Of a DNA stretch of 64,000 nt, positions 9,534 to 18,987 are shown one piece after another. How positions within the stretch are numbered: the first letter of the stretch is position 1; each line of letters starts with the position of its first letter. The notes below the pieces were generated by a model. That model was given only the letters and a program-made list of their open reading frames with translations, did no database searches and was not told the origin of the DNA. Both the position numbers and the translations under genes were made by a program. The DNA comes from G965276675 sp965276675 (lineage in GTDB: Bacteria > Acidobacteriota > Terriglobia > Terriglobales > Acidobacteriaceae), in assembly GCA_965276675.1 (NCBI GenBank), contig OZ255624.1, positions 3,100,001 to 3,164,000 on the forward strand. Reading direction: 5' to 3'.

Positions 9534-11510
9534 TTAGCTGGGTACACCCGGTTGTGCCGCGGCCTGTTGCGCCTTCTTGTTCATGCGAACTTGGCCTGCC
9601 TTCTCGTACTGCGTAGTGAGGCTTGTGACAAAGACAGCAAACATCTCCTCACGCCGCTGACCCACAAGTTGCTGACGAGTCTTGCCGAGATTCTTCGTGA
9701 CTTCCTCTGCCGGGGGCTGTTGCTTGTCGAGCACCTTCAGTACGACGCCATTGCGGCCCGTGTTGATGGCGTTGCTGATCTGGCCCACATTGAGCGCGAA
9801 GACCTGTGAGGCTATCTGAGCCATCTGCCCGAGGTCCGGCACCTGAGCATCCCGTCCCACCAAGTCACTGGTTTTGAGCGTTGCGCCCACTTCCCTTGCG
9901 GCCTTTGCCAGATCGTTCTCTGATTTCGCCTTTGCCGCCAGCTCGTTGGTCTTGCGAGCCAGCAGCTGCGGCAATTGCTGTTCGCGAAAATCGTCGGCCA
10001 AGTGAGACTTGTACTCCTCGAAAGTCGGTGCATGCGCGGCGTGCACATCCATGACTAGGAAGACCGCAAATCCTTCGCCGGTGGGCGAGACTGCCGGCGC
10101 CGCACCCTGCTTTGAGCTGAAGGCCTGGCTGAGCAGCTTGGTTCCATCGGCAAGTCCACCGATGGTCGAACCCTGGACCAGGTAGTCCGTCGTCACCAAC
10201 TGCAGATGATGCGCCTCCGCTGTTTTTGCCAAGCCGTTTTTCTTGCTCTCGTTCGCTAGCGCTTGTGCGAAGTTCTGCTCGGCCTGCGCCTCTTTCTGAC
10301 GCGTGAGCGTCGCCGCGATCTGGGTCTTCACTTCAGAGAGCGGTTTGGTATGCGCGGTCTGCTTCTCCTCGGTCTGGAGTATGTGATAGCCGAACTGCGT
10401 TTTGATAACGTCCGAGATCTGCCCCGGATTGAGGGCAAAGGCAGCCTTGTCGAACTCCGGCACAGTGACGCCATGCTGGATAAGGCCTAGCTCCCCGCCC
10501 TGCACCTTGCTCCCAGGATCGTCCGAGTTCTTCTTTGCCAGCTCTGCGAAGTTCGCTCCACTGCGCAATTGCTTGAGCAGGTCTTCGGCCTTCTGTTTCG
10601 CGGCTGCATCGGTCTTGGCATCTGCGCCACGCGGTACGGCGATCAGAATATGCCGCACACGTGCCTGGTCCGGAACTTGGTACTCCTTCTGGTGTCCCCC
10701 GTAATACTGCTGGATCTCGGCGTCGCTCAATTGCGGCACTCCACCCGGGACCTGCTCTGGCGTGAAGGCGATGTACTGAATCTTGCGCATCTCCGGAATT
10801 GCGTTCTTATATCGCGCGGCGTTCTGTTTGAAGAATGTCTGCAGTTCGGCATCGGTCGGATTGATCTGCTTCCGCAGTTCGTCCGCATTCAGCACGGCGT
10901 AGTCGAACTTGACCTTGGTCCCCTGCTGACGAAAGCTATCCGCCACCTCTTTGTCTGAAACCAGAACTCCACCCGTGACCATGGCCTCCAGCCGGCTGAT
11001 CTCGATCTCGTTTTTGATCTGACGCTCGAAGTCCTCACGCGACATCCCAAACGCGTTCTGGACGAAGTCTGCGTACTTGTCCTCCCCCACAAACTGCCCT
11101 TTGGGAAAGAGGTAGGGCGCGAAGGGCCCGTTTTCGAGGTCGTGGCGAAGATCGTTGTCGGTCACTTTCAAGCCTAGACGGTCGGCTTCCTGCAACAACA
11201 CCTCACGCTGGATCAAGGCTTGCCCAGCGCGTGGCACCAGGAACGGCAGCGCAAAGTCGGGCAGGTGCTGTTGCTCCGCCATCCTTTGCGCTATCCGCTG
11301 AACCTCAGGCATGGTGATGTCTTTGCTCGGTCCCAAGATCCTGCCCAGAACACCTGGGCTGCGTACCGTAGCGTACGTGTTGTTGGACGTCGCCTCATCG
11401 GCAAAGATACCGGGCACCAAAGTGATGACCATCGTGATACAGGCCACGGCAATAATGGCGAAGAAGATGAACTTGATGACGCGACTATCTTTTTGGAGGA
11501 AACGGATCAT
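9534..11510 (-). CDS. PpiD/SurA-type peptidylprolyl isomerase, membrane-anchored
   Basis: A 658-residue protein with a single N-terminal membrane anchor (about residues 14-35, preceded by MIRFLQKDSR) and a long periplasmic part. A SurA-N-like chaperone domain covers roughly residues 60-260. A parvulin PPIase domain (about 284-385) contains VRHILIAVP, SDDPGSKVQGGELG and FGYHILQTEEK. A further chaperone-like domain follows. This is the architecture of PpiD, which assists folding of outer-membrane and secreted proteins at the Sec translocon exit. The tail is alanine/glutamine rich. A strong terminator follows; the next gene upstream encodes an envelope protein. Confidence 0.88.
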   Translation of the reverse strand: MIRFLQKDSRVIKFIFFAIIAVACITMVITLVPGIFADEATSNNTYATVRSPGVLGRILGPSKDITMPEVQRIAQRMAEQQHLPDFALPFLVPRAGQALIQREVLLQEADRLGLKVTDNDLRHDLENGPFAPYLFPKGQFVGEDKYADFVQNAFGMSREDFERQIKNEIEISRLEAMVTGGVLVSDKEVADSFRQQGTKVKFDYAVLNADELRKQINPTDAELQTFFKQNAARYKNAIPEMRKIQYIAFTPEQVPGGVPQLSDAEIQQYYGGHQKEYQVPDQARVRHILIAVPRGADAKTDAAAKQKAEDLLKQLRSGANFAELAKKNSDDPGSKVQGGELGLIQHGVTVPEFDKAAFALNPGQISDVIKTQFGYHILQTEEKQTAHTKPLSEVKTQIAATLTRQKEAQAEQNFAQALANESKKNGLAKTAEAHHLQLVTTDYLVQGSTIGGLADGTKLLSQAFSSKQGAAPAVSPTGEGFAVFLVMDVHAAHAPTFEEYKSHLADDFREQQLPQLLARKTNELAAKAKSENDLAKAAREVGATLKTSDLVGRDAQVPDLGQMAQIASQVFALNVGQISNAINTGRNGVVLKVLDKQQPPAEEVTKNLGKTRQQLVGQRREEMFAVFVTSLTTQYEKAGQVRMNKKAQQAAAQPGVPS

Positions 11511-11672
11511 GTGAGCGGTACGACCTTTGCCGGATGCGCAGCCTCAAGTCGCGCTGGATACCACCGGCGCCTGAGGAACGGAAAATCTCCCGGACATACA
11601 GAAGCTCGATGTCAGGATGTCTCCATTATAAACGAGCTGAATCGCGTTTTCGTACAGCAGCGCAGTCCGGCA

Positions 11673-13115
11673 TTAGTAAGGATAGTAGGGCGGTGGGGGT
11701 GGAGGATAGCCATACGGCGGTGGCGGAGGATACCTGTAAGGACGTGGGCGCACATAGGGGCGCCGCGGTGGCTCAACCGAAGCAGCAAGCCTTTGGGCTT
11801 CGCCATAACTTACGGACGCGACCGTGACCGGTGCGGCTAGATGAAAGTTCAGCAAGGTCTCTGGCGGCAAAACATCTCGCGGGCCGGGAGTGGCGGCTGA
11901 GATACCAGCGCCTGTACCACCGCCAGCCAATGCGCCGATCGCGGCGCCACCACCGCCGCCCGCCACCGCGCCAATCAGAGCTCCAATTGCGGCGCCACCA
12001 ACAGTGTTTGCGGCCGTGTAGCCGCCCTTGCCCCGCGTATCGCTCACAAAGATGTCTGTCGCGAGGGGGTAAGACTGGCCGCTCAGGTTTAGGGTCGTCA
12101 ACTGGAGCGCTAAGCCGGCGCTGCCCCGGAAGACACCAGCTTTGTTCACCTGGAGCACACGGCCCTGCAGCACGGCTCCGCGGGGAATAGCCAGTGCATT
12201 GCCCTCAAAGACATCAGCGGCTACGGTCACCTGGAAGTAATCCCCATCCTGCAAGCGGCGGGTGTCGAGGGGCTCGCTAGTGCGCACAGTTAGGAGTGTG
12301 CCTTGAGGTACGGAAACGGGACCGGTCGGGGTCGGCGGGGCGGTACGTGCATATCCTCCACGGGCACGTCCTTCGGACGGGTACGGCCGATTTGCTGGCG
12401 CTGGATAACCCTGTTGCGGTGCGTTTTGGTTTGGCGGTGGATAGCCAACATTTGGGGGATAGCTGCGGCTACCCTGCGGCGGATAGCCGTTCCCCGATTG
12501 TTCTGGGGGCTGTTCGGGCTGTTGCGACCCGCCCTGGCCATCGCCTATCTGTCCTGATGGTGGCGGCGGGATCTCCCCATTCTGCGCATCTGGAGGCGGA
12601 CCCGCTTGCCCCCAGCTTCCCTTCGTTCCAGGCTGGGGCTGCCCGCTCTCCGGATAGGGCGAGGCTGATGTGCTTTGCTCTGGCGCGGTCGCAGGAGCGC
12701 CCGATGGCGGCTGCTGAGCTGCCGGAGCATCGCCAGCTCGCGAAGAAGTCTCGGGCTGTTGTGGACCAGCTTGCGTACCTCCGCCAACAGTGATGTTGTT
12801 CATCACCGCGCGGACGCCGGAGACAGCCCCAGCCGTCGCTTGGGCCAGTTCGCTTGTAGCGCGGTCCGCTACACTTCCGTTCAGCGTTACGGTCCCGTTC
12901 TCGGTGGAAGCAGAGATCCCTTGATCGTTCAACCCTGGTGTCGCATTCAGCTGATGGAGCACGTCGGATTCGATAGCCAGATCCGAACGGCTAGCCTGGG
13001 TCTGAGTTTGTTGTGCCATTGCCGGCGAGGCCAAGGCGATCGGAAGCAGCGCGAGACCAGCGCCCAGTGCTCCCGTAAGTGATAACCGACAGACCAGCGA
13101 TGTGGACTTCCCCAT
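11673..13115 (-). CDS. Secreted BON-domain protein with proline-rich and glycine-zipper regions
   Basis: A 480-residue envelope protein. A signal peptide (about residues 1-34, ending AMA) is followed by one BON domain (about 45-112, with GTVTLNGSVADRATSELA). Next comes a Pro/Gln/Gly-rich low-complexity region (about 115-265). A small beta-rich domain starts near PQGTLLTVRTSEPLDTR, followed by a glycine zipper with GGAAIGALIGAVAGGG and a repeat of it (about 370-410). The C-terminus is almost only proline and tyrosine. BON domains bind membranes or peptidoglycan-associated structures; glycine zippers insert into membranes. I infer an outer-membrane or periplasmic structural role. No enzyme motif is visible. 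Confidence 0.75.
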   Translation of the reverse strand: MGKSTSLVCRLSLTGALGAGLALLPIALASPAMAQQTQTQASRSDLAIESDVLHQLNATPGLNDQGISASTENGTVTLNGSVADRATSELAQATAGAVSGVRAVMNNITVGGGTQAGPQQPETSSRAGDAPAAQQPPSGAPATAPEQSTSASPYPESGQPQPGTKGSWGQAGPPPDAQNGEIPPPPSGQIGDGQGGSQQPEQPPEQSGNGYPPQGSRSYPPNVGYPPPNQNAPQQGYPAPANRPYPSEGRARGGYARTAPPTPTGPVSVPQGTLLTVRTSEPLDTRRLQDGDYFQVTVAADVFEGNALAIPRGAVLQGRVLQVNKAGVFRGSAGLALQLTTLNLSGQSYPLATDIFVSDTRGKGGYTAANTVGGAAIGALIGAVAGGGGGAAIGALAGGGTGAGISAATPGPRDVLPPETLLNFHLAAPVTVASVSYGEAQRLAASVEPPRRPYVRPRPYRYPPPPPYGYPPPPPPYYPY

Positions 13116-13256
13116 AACCTATGACTCCAGTTCGCTTCTTTACGAGCGATCCTATCGGTAGCTCAAACACTAGTTATGCGTAAAGGTTGCTGTGGTATCC
13201 ACGAAAGAGGTCGAAGCACACACGCTCAGGCCTCTCGCTAAACCGCTCTCGAGCGC

Positions 13257-15011
13257 CTACGCCGTAAGCGCCCTCTCCACTGAGCCTGAAAGCTGCTGCA
13301 ATCCACCTTTCACGTCCGACCCCAGGTGCACGCGGATGACCCGACGGTCACGCTGTTGCAGCACGGTCAGATCCCCGGCCGCCTGAGCCGCAATCACCAC
13401 CCCAAAGGTGTACTTCTGGTCCGGCACCTGCAGGTCCTGCTCGTGATCGGCCGTGATCTGGATAAAGACACCCGTATTCGGGCCGCCCTTGTAGTCCTGC
13501 CCCGTCGAGTGCTGGAAGCGCGGTCCGAAACCAAGGCACGTCGCCACCCGTTTCGCCCCGCGCACCTCATGCCGGTACAACTGGATCGCGTTCTCGTTGT
13601 CCTCCGTCATATTGATGTACGCCAGCGTTGCGAAATAGTCGCCAGCCTTGATCTGGTCTAGATGCGCCTTGATCAACCCATTAAAACCAGCATTGTCACC
13701 CGCACCTTTCTTGAGTACCTCCGCATACTTCTTATCGGCAAAGATCTTCAGACCTTTAGCAGAAGCTTTGCCTGAAGCATCTTTTTCCGCGGGAAAGATC
13801 GGCTCGCGCTCCTTCAGCTTGCCGGTCTGTTCGTACTCCTCCGTCAGCTGGCGCGTGGCGATCTTGCTCTCCTCCACATCCGGCTGATTGAAGCAGTTGA
13901 TCCCCAGCACCGACCCGGCGACAGCCGTCGCCATCTCCCAGGTGAAGAACTGCTCCGCCACCGCGTAGGTGTCGGGAATGCTGAGGCGCACCACGGGCTG
14001 GCCGGCCTTCTCCAAAGCCTCAACCTGCCGGTCCAGGTCATCGTTCTTTCCGCCCTCCAACCGCACATACACGAAGACGCGGTCGTTGCCGTAAACATTC
14101 GGCGCACCGATATGCTCGCGGTCGACCGGCGTAATCCCCTTGCCCTGCTTACCCGTTGACTCGGCGATCAGCTGCTCCAACCACGCACCCAGGTCATAGA
14201 TCTCAGGAGACGTAAAGAAGGTCAACTTGTCGCGACCCGCATTGGCAGCCGTACCCAGAATCAGTCCAAGCTGCACGCCCGGGTTGTCGTCGACCTGCTC
14301 GCGCTTTGCAGCCTCGACCGCACCCTGTGCATTCTCCAGCAGCCGCTTCACATCCAGTCCCATGACGGCGGCCGGCACCACGCCAAAGTTCGACAGCGCC
14401 GAGTACCGTCCGCCGATGCTTTTATCGCCATAGAACACATGCCGGAAGCCATCTTTCTTCGCCACCTGCTCCATCTTTGAACCCGGATCGGTGATGGCAA
14501 TGAAGTGCTTCCCGACGTTCTCCTCGCCAACCACCTTCTTGACCTCTTCGAAGAAATATTGCTTCAGGATGTTCGGCTCGAGCGTGCTGCCCGACTTGCT
14601 GGAGACGATAAAAACGGTCTTCGAGAGATCGACCGAGTGTTGCCGGTCCAGGATCTCAGCCGGATCCGTCGAGTCCAGAATCTGCAGCTTAGGAAAACCA
14701 TTCTGCCGGCCAAAGGTGATCGCCAGCACCTCCGGGCACAGGCTCGATCCTCCCATCCCGATCAGCAAAGCGGATTCGAAGCCCGCTCCTTTTACCTCTT
14801 CGGCGAGCTTCCGGAACTGCTCCAGATCCCTTTGTTGCCGCTCCACAATATCCAGCCAGCCCAGCCACTCGGACTCATCGTGGTTGGTCCATAGCGACGC
14901 GTCCCGATCCCAAAGCTTCTTGACCTTACCGTTCTTTTGCCAATCCTCCACTGCAGCCTCGTAGGACTTTTTAAGTTCGGAAGGTAGTGTGTATTTCAGT
15001 TCGTGCGCCAT
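13257..15011 (-). CDS. pgi: Glucose-6-phosphate isomerase, type found in transaldolase-PGI fusions
   Basis: A 584-residue cytosolic enzyme interconverting glucose-6-phosphate and fructose-6-phosphate. Sugar-isomerase motifs include LLIGMGGSSLCPEVL, FIVSSKSGST and GGRYSALSNFGVVPAAVMG. The N-terminal stretch WQKNGKVKKLWDRDASLWT and the long C-terminal domain resemble the PGI half of the bifunctional transaldolase/PGI proteins of acidobacteria and cyanobacteria. The transaldolase half is missing: ATG 15011 begins directly at MAHELKYTLPSELKK, and the codons upstream in the same frame do not look like transaldolase. The divergent olsB-like gene starts about 240 bases away. Confidence 0.88.
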   Translation of the reverse strand: MAHELKYTLPSELKKSYEAAVEDWQKNGKVKKLWDRDASLWTNHDESEWLGWLDIVERQQRDLEQFRKLAEEVKGAGFESALLIGMGGSSLCPEVLAITFGRQNGFPKLQILDSTDPAEILDRQHSVDLSKTVFIVSSKSGSTLEPNILKQYFFEEVKKVVGEENVGKHFIAITDPGSKMEQVAKKDGFRHVFYGDKSIGGRYSALSNFGVVPAAVMGLDVKRLLENAQGAVEAAKREQVDDNPGVQLGLILGTAANAGRDKLTFFTSPEIYDLGAWLEQLIAESTGKQGKGITPVDREHIGAPNVYGNDRVFVYVRLEGGKNDDLDRQVEALEKAGQPVVRLSIPDTYAVAEQFFTWEMATAVAGSVLGINCFNQPDVEESKIATRQLTEEYEQTGKLKEREPIFPAEKDASGKASAKGLKIFADKKYAEVLKKGAGDNAGFNGLIKAHLDQIKAGDYFATLAYINMTEDNENAIQLYRHEVRGAKRVATCLGFGPRFQHSTGQDYKGGPNTGVFIQITADHEQDLQVPDQKYTFGVVIAAQAAGDLTVLQQRDRRVIRVHLGSDVKGGLQQLSGSVERALTA

Positions 15012-15252
15012 GTCTCTCTCGATTAATGAATTGAGCTCCCAGACCAGCGTAGACCACCGGCCAGACCCTTGTTTAGCCGTTGACTTCCGCTCTTCACCAG
15101 CTTGGATGAGAGAACCTCCTGCAAGAGCCACAAATCCGCAAAACCGATCTGGATGGCTGGTCACCGGCACCTCCCACGAAAGATGTACGCGTTCACGCAA
15201 AGTTCATCCCCGCTTTGCACGGCATTCTTCAAACCAGCCTCATCATGAGCGC

Positions 15253-16152
15253 GTGAACACCTCACACCGCCGAATACTGCAGGTGAGTAGCCAACTTTCC
15301 GCTCTCACCGGCACGCCTTCAGGTTTTCACGCTGTACTGGCCGCTCATGTGGAGCCCGCGGTCCTCGAGCCTGTCCCACTGCCGGCTACCCACCAGCCGC
15401 AGTGGATACAGGGCGAGCTTGCCGACTACCGGCTTCGGCTGGCCACCACGGAAGTCGAACGGCTTGCTGCCTGCCACCTTCGCTTCCGCGTCTTCAATCT
15501 AGAGCTCGGTGAAGGCCTGGAGTCCTCCTACGCTAGCGGCCTTGATCAGGACGAGTTCGACTATGTCTGCGAACACCTCCTGGTCGAGGAGCGTTCAACC
15601 GGGCGCATCGTCGGTACCTACCGGATGCAATCCGGAACCACGGCTCGCCGTCATCTCGGCTACTACAGCGCGCAGGAGTTCGACTTCGCTCCCTATGAGG
15701 CATTGCGAGATTCGTTGCTTGAGCTCGGCCGCGCCTGCATCGACCGCGATCACCGCTCGAGCGAGGTGCTGACTCTGCTCTGGCGTGGGATCGCGCAGTA
15801 TGCGCAGCACCACGGGTTGCGGTATCTTTTGGGCTGCTCGTCCGTTACCTCGCAGAATCCGGTCACCGGCTGGTCACTCTATCAGCGGCTAACGCCTTAC
15901 CTGGTCCCCGATGAGTTCCGCACCATGCCGACGGGTCGTTACGCGCTACCCGACTCTGCCGAAACGGGCTTGACCGAGCCGGGGGAGCTCGTCAAAGTGC
16001 CCAAGCTGCTCAAGACCTACCTGAACGTCGGCTCCCGCATCTGCGGAGCCCCCGCCTGGGATCGCGCTTTTGGCACCATCGATTTCCTCACCCTGCTCGA
16101 TATGGAACAACTCACCCCAGTAGCGCGAAATCGCTTCTTATGTAACGAATAG
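15253..16152 (+). CDS. OlsB-like GNAT acyltransferase (ornithine N-acyltransferase family)
   Basis: About 299 residues from a GTG start. Two in-frame GTG codons (15253 and 15283) are plausible and no ATG fits, so the start is uncertain. The body matches the OlsB/hemolysin-like acyltransferase family: RLATTEVERLAACHLRFRVF, EFDYVCEHLLVEE, GTYRMQ, then ELGRACIDRDHRS and a YLLGCSSV segment. OlsB transfers a 3-hydroxyacyl chain from acyl carrier protein to ornithine, the first step of ornithine lipid synthesis. The next gene starts two bases after the stop and encodes a PlsC-type acyltransferase, giving the olsB-olsA order and supporting the assignment. Related N-acyltransferases with other amino acid substrates exist. 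Confidence 0.75.
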   Translation: MNTSHRRILQVSSQLSALTGTPSGFHAVLAAHVEPAVLEPVPLPATHQPQWIQGELADYRLRLATTEVERLAACHLRFRVFNLELGEGLESSYASGLDQDEFDYVCEHLLVEERSTGRIVGTYRMQSGTTARRHLGYYSAQEFDFAPYEALRDSLLELGRACIDRDHRSSEVLTLLWRGIAQYAQHHGLRYLLGCSSVTSQNPVTGWSLYQRLTPYLVPDEFRTMPTGRYALPDSAETGLTEPGELVKVPKLLKTYLNVGSRICGAPAWDRAFGTIDFLTLLDMEQLTPVARNRFLCNE

Positions 16153-16154
16153 AT

Positions 16155-16946
16155 ATGCCGTCAGCCCAGCGCGTCCTGCGCTCGACTTTCCGAACCGCCG
16201 CCCTGGCAACTGCCCTCGTCGAGGTCTTTTGCCGTTATGGAGTTCTTCGCCTGCATAAGCGTCGTCCGCTCACGTTGCTCGAGCGCGGAGCCTGGGAACA
16301 CCACGCCGCCAAGCACATTCTGCGCCGCGTCGGTATTCAGGTCACAGCCCACGGACCCATTCCAAGTGGCGGACTTATCGTCTCCAATCATTTGAGCTAC
16401 CTCGACGTACTTCCCTTTGCCGCCGTCGTGCCCTGCGCCTTTGTCTCCAAGCAAGAAGTCCGGAGCTGGCCCTTTCTGGGCTACCTGTCCATACTGGCCA
16501 ACACCATCTACGTCGACCGGTCGCGTGGCGCACAGACCGTCGAGGCCGGTGCGGCGATCAAAGACGCTCTAACCGGCGGACTGTGCGTCGTCCTCTTCCC
16601 CGAAGGCACCAGCACCAATGGCGAAGCCATGCTGCCCTTCTACCCGTCACTCTTTGAGCCAGCCATCCGGGCCGAGGCGCCCATTACCACTGCCGCCATC
16701 TTCTACTCCGTCGCCGATGGCCCAGAATCCAGCATCACCTACTACGGCGACATGGTCTTCGGCCCCCACCTGCTCGCCACCTTGGGACGACCGGGGATCA
16801 AGGCCGAAATTCACTTCTCTCCAGTCGCCCGCATCTACCCCAACCGTAAGATTGCGGCCGTGGAGACCCGGGCCGAGATCGTCGCGTTGCGGACTCCTAC
16901 GACGGAGAGCGCTCCAGCCGTCGAAGAGCTCGCACTGAGCCGTTAG
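16155..16946 (+). CDS. 1-acylglycerol-3-phosphate/OlsA-type O-acyltransferase
   Basis: A 263-residue PlsC-family membrane acyltransferase. The HX4D catalytic box is present as NHLSYLD (about residues 78-84), the substrate-binding box as FPEGTSTNG (about 151-159), and the YVDRSRG motif lies between them. OlsA O-acylates lyso-ornithine lipid; PlsC makes phosphatidic acid. The tight coupling to the upstream OlsB-like gene favours OlsA, but sequence alone does not decide. No other lipid genes adjoin; an aminotransferase follows after about 70 bases. Confidence 0.8.
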   Translation: MPSAQRVLRSTFRTAALATALVEVFCRYGVLRLHKRRPLTLLERGAWEHHAAKHILRRVGIQVTAHGPIPSGGLIVSNHLSYLDVLPFAAVVPCAFVSKQEVRSWPFLGYLSILANTIYVDRSRGAQTVEAGAAIKDALTGGLCVVLFPEGTSTNGEAMLPFYPSLFEPAIRAEAPITTAAIFYSVADGPESSITYYGDMVFGPHLLATLGRPGIKAEIHFSPVARIYPNRKIAAVETRAEIVALRTPTTESAPAVEELALSR

Positions 16947-17019
16947 CCCATTCCTCGGGCGGAGAGATGCCCCGTAGGGGGCACTCACAATCGGGAGCGC
17001 CGCATGGTACCTTGTGCGC

Positions 17020-18219
17020 ATGTGCCCCGCGACCCTCCCAACCGCGACCAGCCGCCGCCTGCAGCTTAGCCAGATCGCCCCCCATCTCGTCCAGTCCGAG
17101 ATCCGCGCCATGTCGGTGGAGTGCGACCGCGTCGGTGGCGTCAACCTGGCCCAAGGCATCTGCGATACGGAGGTGCCTCCGCCGGTGATGGATGCAGCCA
17201 TCGATGCGATGCAGAGCGGTCACAACATCTACACGCGGCTCGATGGCATCGCCACACTGCGAGGCGCCATCAGTCGAAAGCTCGCACACTACAACGGCAT
17301 CGAAGCCAATCCGGATCGCGAGATTCTGGTCACCTCCGGCGCAACAGGCGCGCTCTACGCAACCTGTCTTGCCCTCTTCAACCCCGGCGACCAGATCGTC
17401 GTCTTCGAGCCCTTCTACGGCTACCACCTGAATACATTGCTGGCTCAGCGGCTCCATCCAGTGCTGGTCCCGCTTGCCACGAGCAGTTGGGAGATGGACG
17501 CCGACGCACTCCGGGAAGCGATCACTCCGCGTACGCGCGCCATCATCGTCAACACACCGTCCAACCCCTGCGGCAAGGTCTTCACCTTGCCCGAACTCCA
17601 GGCCATCGCAAAACTCGCGGAAGAGCACGACCTGTTCATCCTTACCGACGAGATCTACGAGTACTTCCTCTACAGCGGTGCTCGGCACATCAGTCCCGCG
17701 ACCCTGCCCGGCGCCGCCGAACGCACGGTCACGATCTCCGGATTTTCAAAGACTTTCAGCATCACCGGCTGGCGCATCGGCTATCTGACCGCAAGTGCGA
17801 AATGGCTGGGAGCGATCGGCTACTTTCACGACCTCACCTACGTCTGCAGTCCGTCGCCCGCACAGCACGGAGCCACTGCCGGTCTGGCCGAGCTTCCGGA
17901 CAAATTCTATACTGAGCTCGCAGCAGATCACCTTCAGAAGCGCGATCAACTCTGCAGTGCGTTGACCGCAGCCGGCCTGATCCCTTCTGTGCCCGACGGC
18001 GCCTACTATGTGCTTGCGGATGCGACTCTGATTCCAGGCGTAACGGCGCGCGAGAAGGCCCGTACACTGCTTACCCAGACCGGTGTCGCTGCAGTAGCCG
18101 GCTCTGCATTCTACGGCGAGGGACGGGGCGAAAACCTGCTCCGCTTCTGCTTCGCCAAGAAGTCAGCCGACTTGGACCGCGCCTGCGAACAGCTCAAGCT
18201 CTTGGCATCCAGCTTTTAG
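17020..18219 (+). CDS. Class I/II pyridoxal-phosphate aminotransferase
   Basis: A 399-residue fold-type I aminotransferase of the aspartate/kynurenine group. Visible are NLAQGICDTEVPP, YTRLDGIATLRGAIS, the NTPSNPCGK substrate-binding segment, DEIYEYFLY with the cofactor-contacting aspartate and tyrosine, and SGFSKTFSITGWRIGY with the Schiff-base lysine (about residue 244). The C-terminal arginine region ENLLRFCFAK is also present. Amino-acid specificity cannot be read from the sequence. ATG 17020 is preferred over a GTG two codons upstream. It may be transcribed with the preceding acyltransferases or from its own promoter. Confidence 0.9.
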   Translation: MCPATLPTATSRRLQLSQIAPHLVQSEIRAMSVECDRVGGVNLAQGICDTEVPPPVMDAAIDAMQSGHNIYTRLDGIATLRGAISRKLAHYNGIEANPDREILVTSGATGALYATCLALFNPGDQIVVFEPFYGYHLNTLLAQRLHPVLVPLATSSWEMDADALREAITPRTRAIIVNTPSNPCGKVFTLPELQAIAKLAEEHDLFILTDEIYEYFLYSGARHISPATLPGAAERTVTISGFSKTFSITGWRIGYLTASAKWLGAIGYFHDLTYVCSPSPAQHGATAGLAELPDKFYTELAADHLQKRDQLCSALTAAGLIPSVPDGAYYVLADATLIPGVTAREKARTLLTQTGVAAVAGSAFYGEGRGENLLRFCFAKKSADLDRACEQLKLLASSF

Positions 18220-18334
18220 CCGTTAGCCCTCTATCAAGAATGCACCAACTGGTGACGTCCAATTCTAGCGGGTGAGTGGGGATCAGGGCCGGGTTGAGTG
18301 CGGTAGGATAAGCACTACAACTTCAAGGTGAAAG

Positions 18335-18868
18335 ATGGCCACTCAGACCTATATCTCGTTGAATGAATACCTGCACACCTCGTACCGGCCAGACCGCGAG
18401 TACGTAGACGGCGAGGTGCGGGAGCGGAACGTGGGCAAATGGGAACACGCGCGAGTACAAATTCTTATAGGTAACTGGTTCATCACCCATGAAACCGAGT
18501 GGGGTGTGATGACTTCTACCGAACAGAGGACACGGGTGGCTCAGACCCGTGTCCGTATCCCTGATGTGGTTGTGGTCAAAGCGGGTTCACAGCCTGGGGT
18601 TCTTGTCGACCCACCCGTTTTAGTGGTAGAGGTTCTTTCTCCCGATGACACATATGCCGATACTCAGGAGAGAGCGGCAGACTACCGGAAGATGGGTGTC
18701 AGCACGATCTGGATCATTGATCCCAAGAGCCGTACCGGCCGGATGTGTATCGACGATATTCAGGCCGGAGGGGATGTGTGGAAGGCCGGAACTCGGCTCG
18801 AAGTGCCCGGTACACCGATCTTCATGGAATTGGCAGAAATCTTCCGCTACCTGGATCAACCAGTCTAG
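18335..18868 (+). CDS. Uma2 family protein (DUF820, PD-(D/E)XK nuclease fold)
   Basis: A 177-residue protein with the Uma2 pattern: YRPDREYVDGEVRER near the N-terminus, RVRIPDVVVVKA, VLVVEVLSPDDT and ADYRKMGVSTIWIIDPKSRT. The Asp and Glu-X-Leu positions match the predicted restriction-endonuclease-like active site of the family. Uma2 proteins are common in acidobacteria and cyanobacteria, often as isolated genes of unknown role. AAGGTGAAAG precedes the ATG. It stands alone, 119 bases before the ABC transporter gene. Confidence 0.85.
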   Translation: MATQTYISLNEYLHTSYRPDREYVDGEVRERNVGKWEHARVQILIGNWFITHETEWGVMTSTEQRTRVAQTRVRIPDVVVVKAGSQPGVLVDPPVLVVEVLSPDDTYADTQERAADYRKMGVSTIWIIDPKSRTGRMCIDDIQAGGDVWKAGTRLEVPGTPIFMELAEIFRYLDQPV

Positions 18869-18987
18869 AACCAGCCGGTCTAAGGTTTTGTCTCACGATG
18901 AAATCGCGAGTTTGACCCAGCACGAATCTCCTTAGCACCGCGAACCCGGATGCCTCCTCCCTATCTGCTGCCCATGAATCTGCTGCT

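Noticed and set aside
16968..16983. Hairpin TGCCCC/GGGGCA after the OlsA-like gene as a terminator
   Set aside because: Only a 6-bp stem and no T-run on the plus strand.
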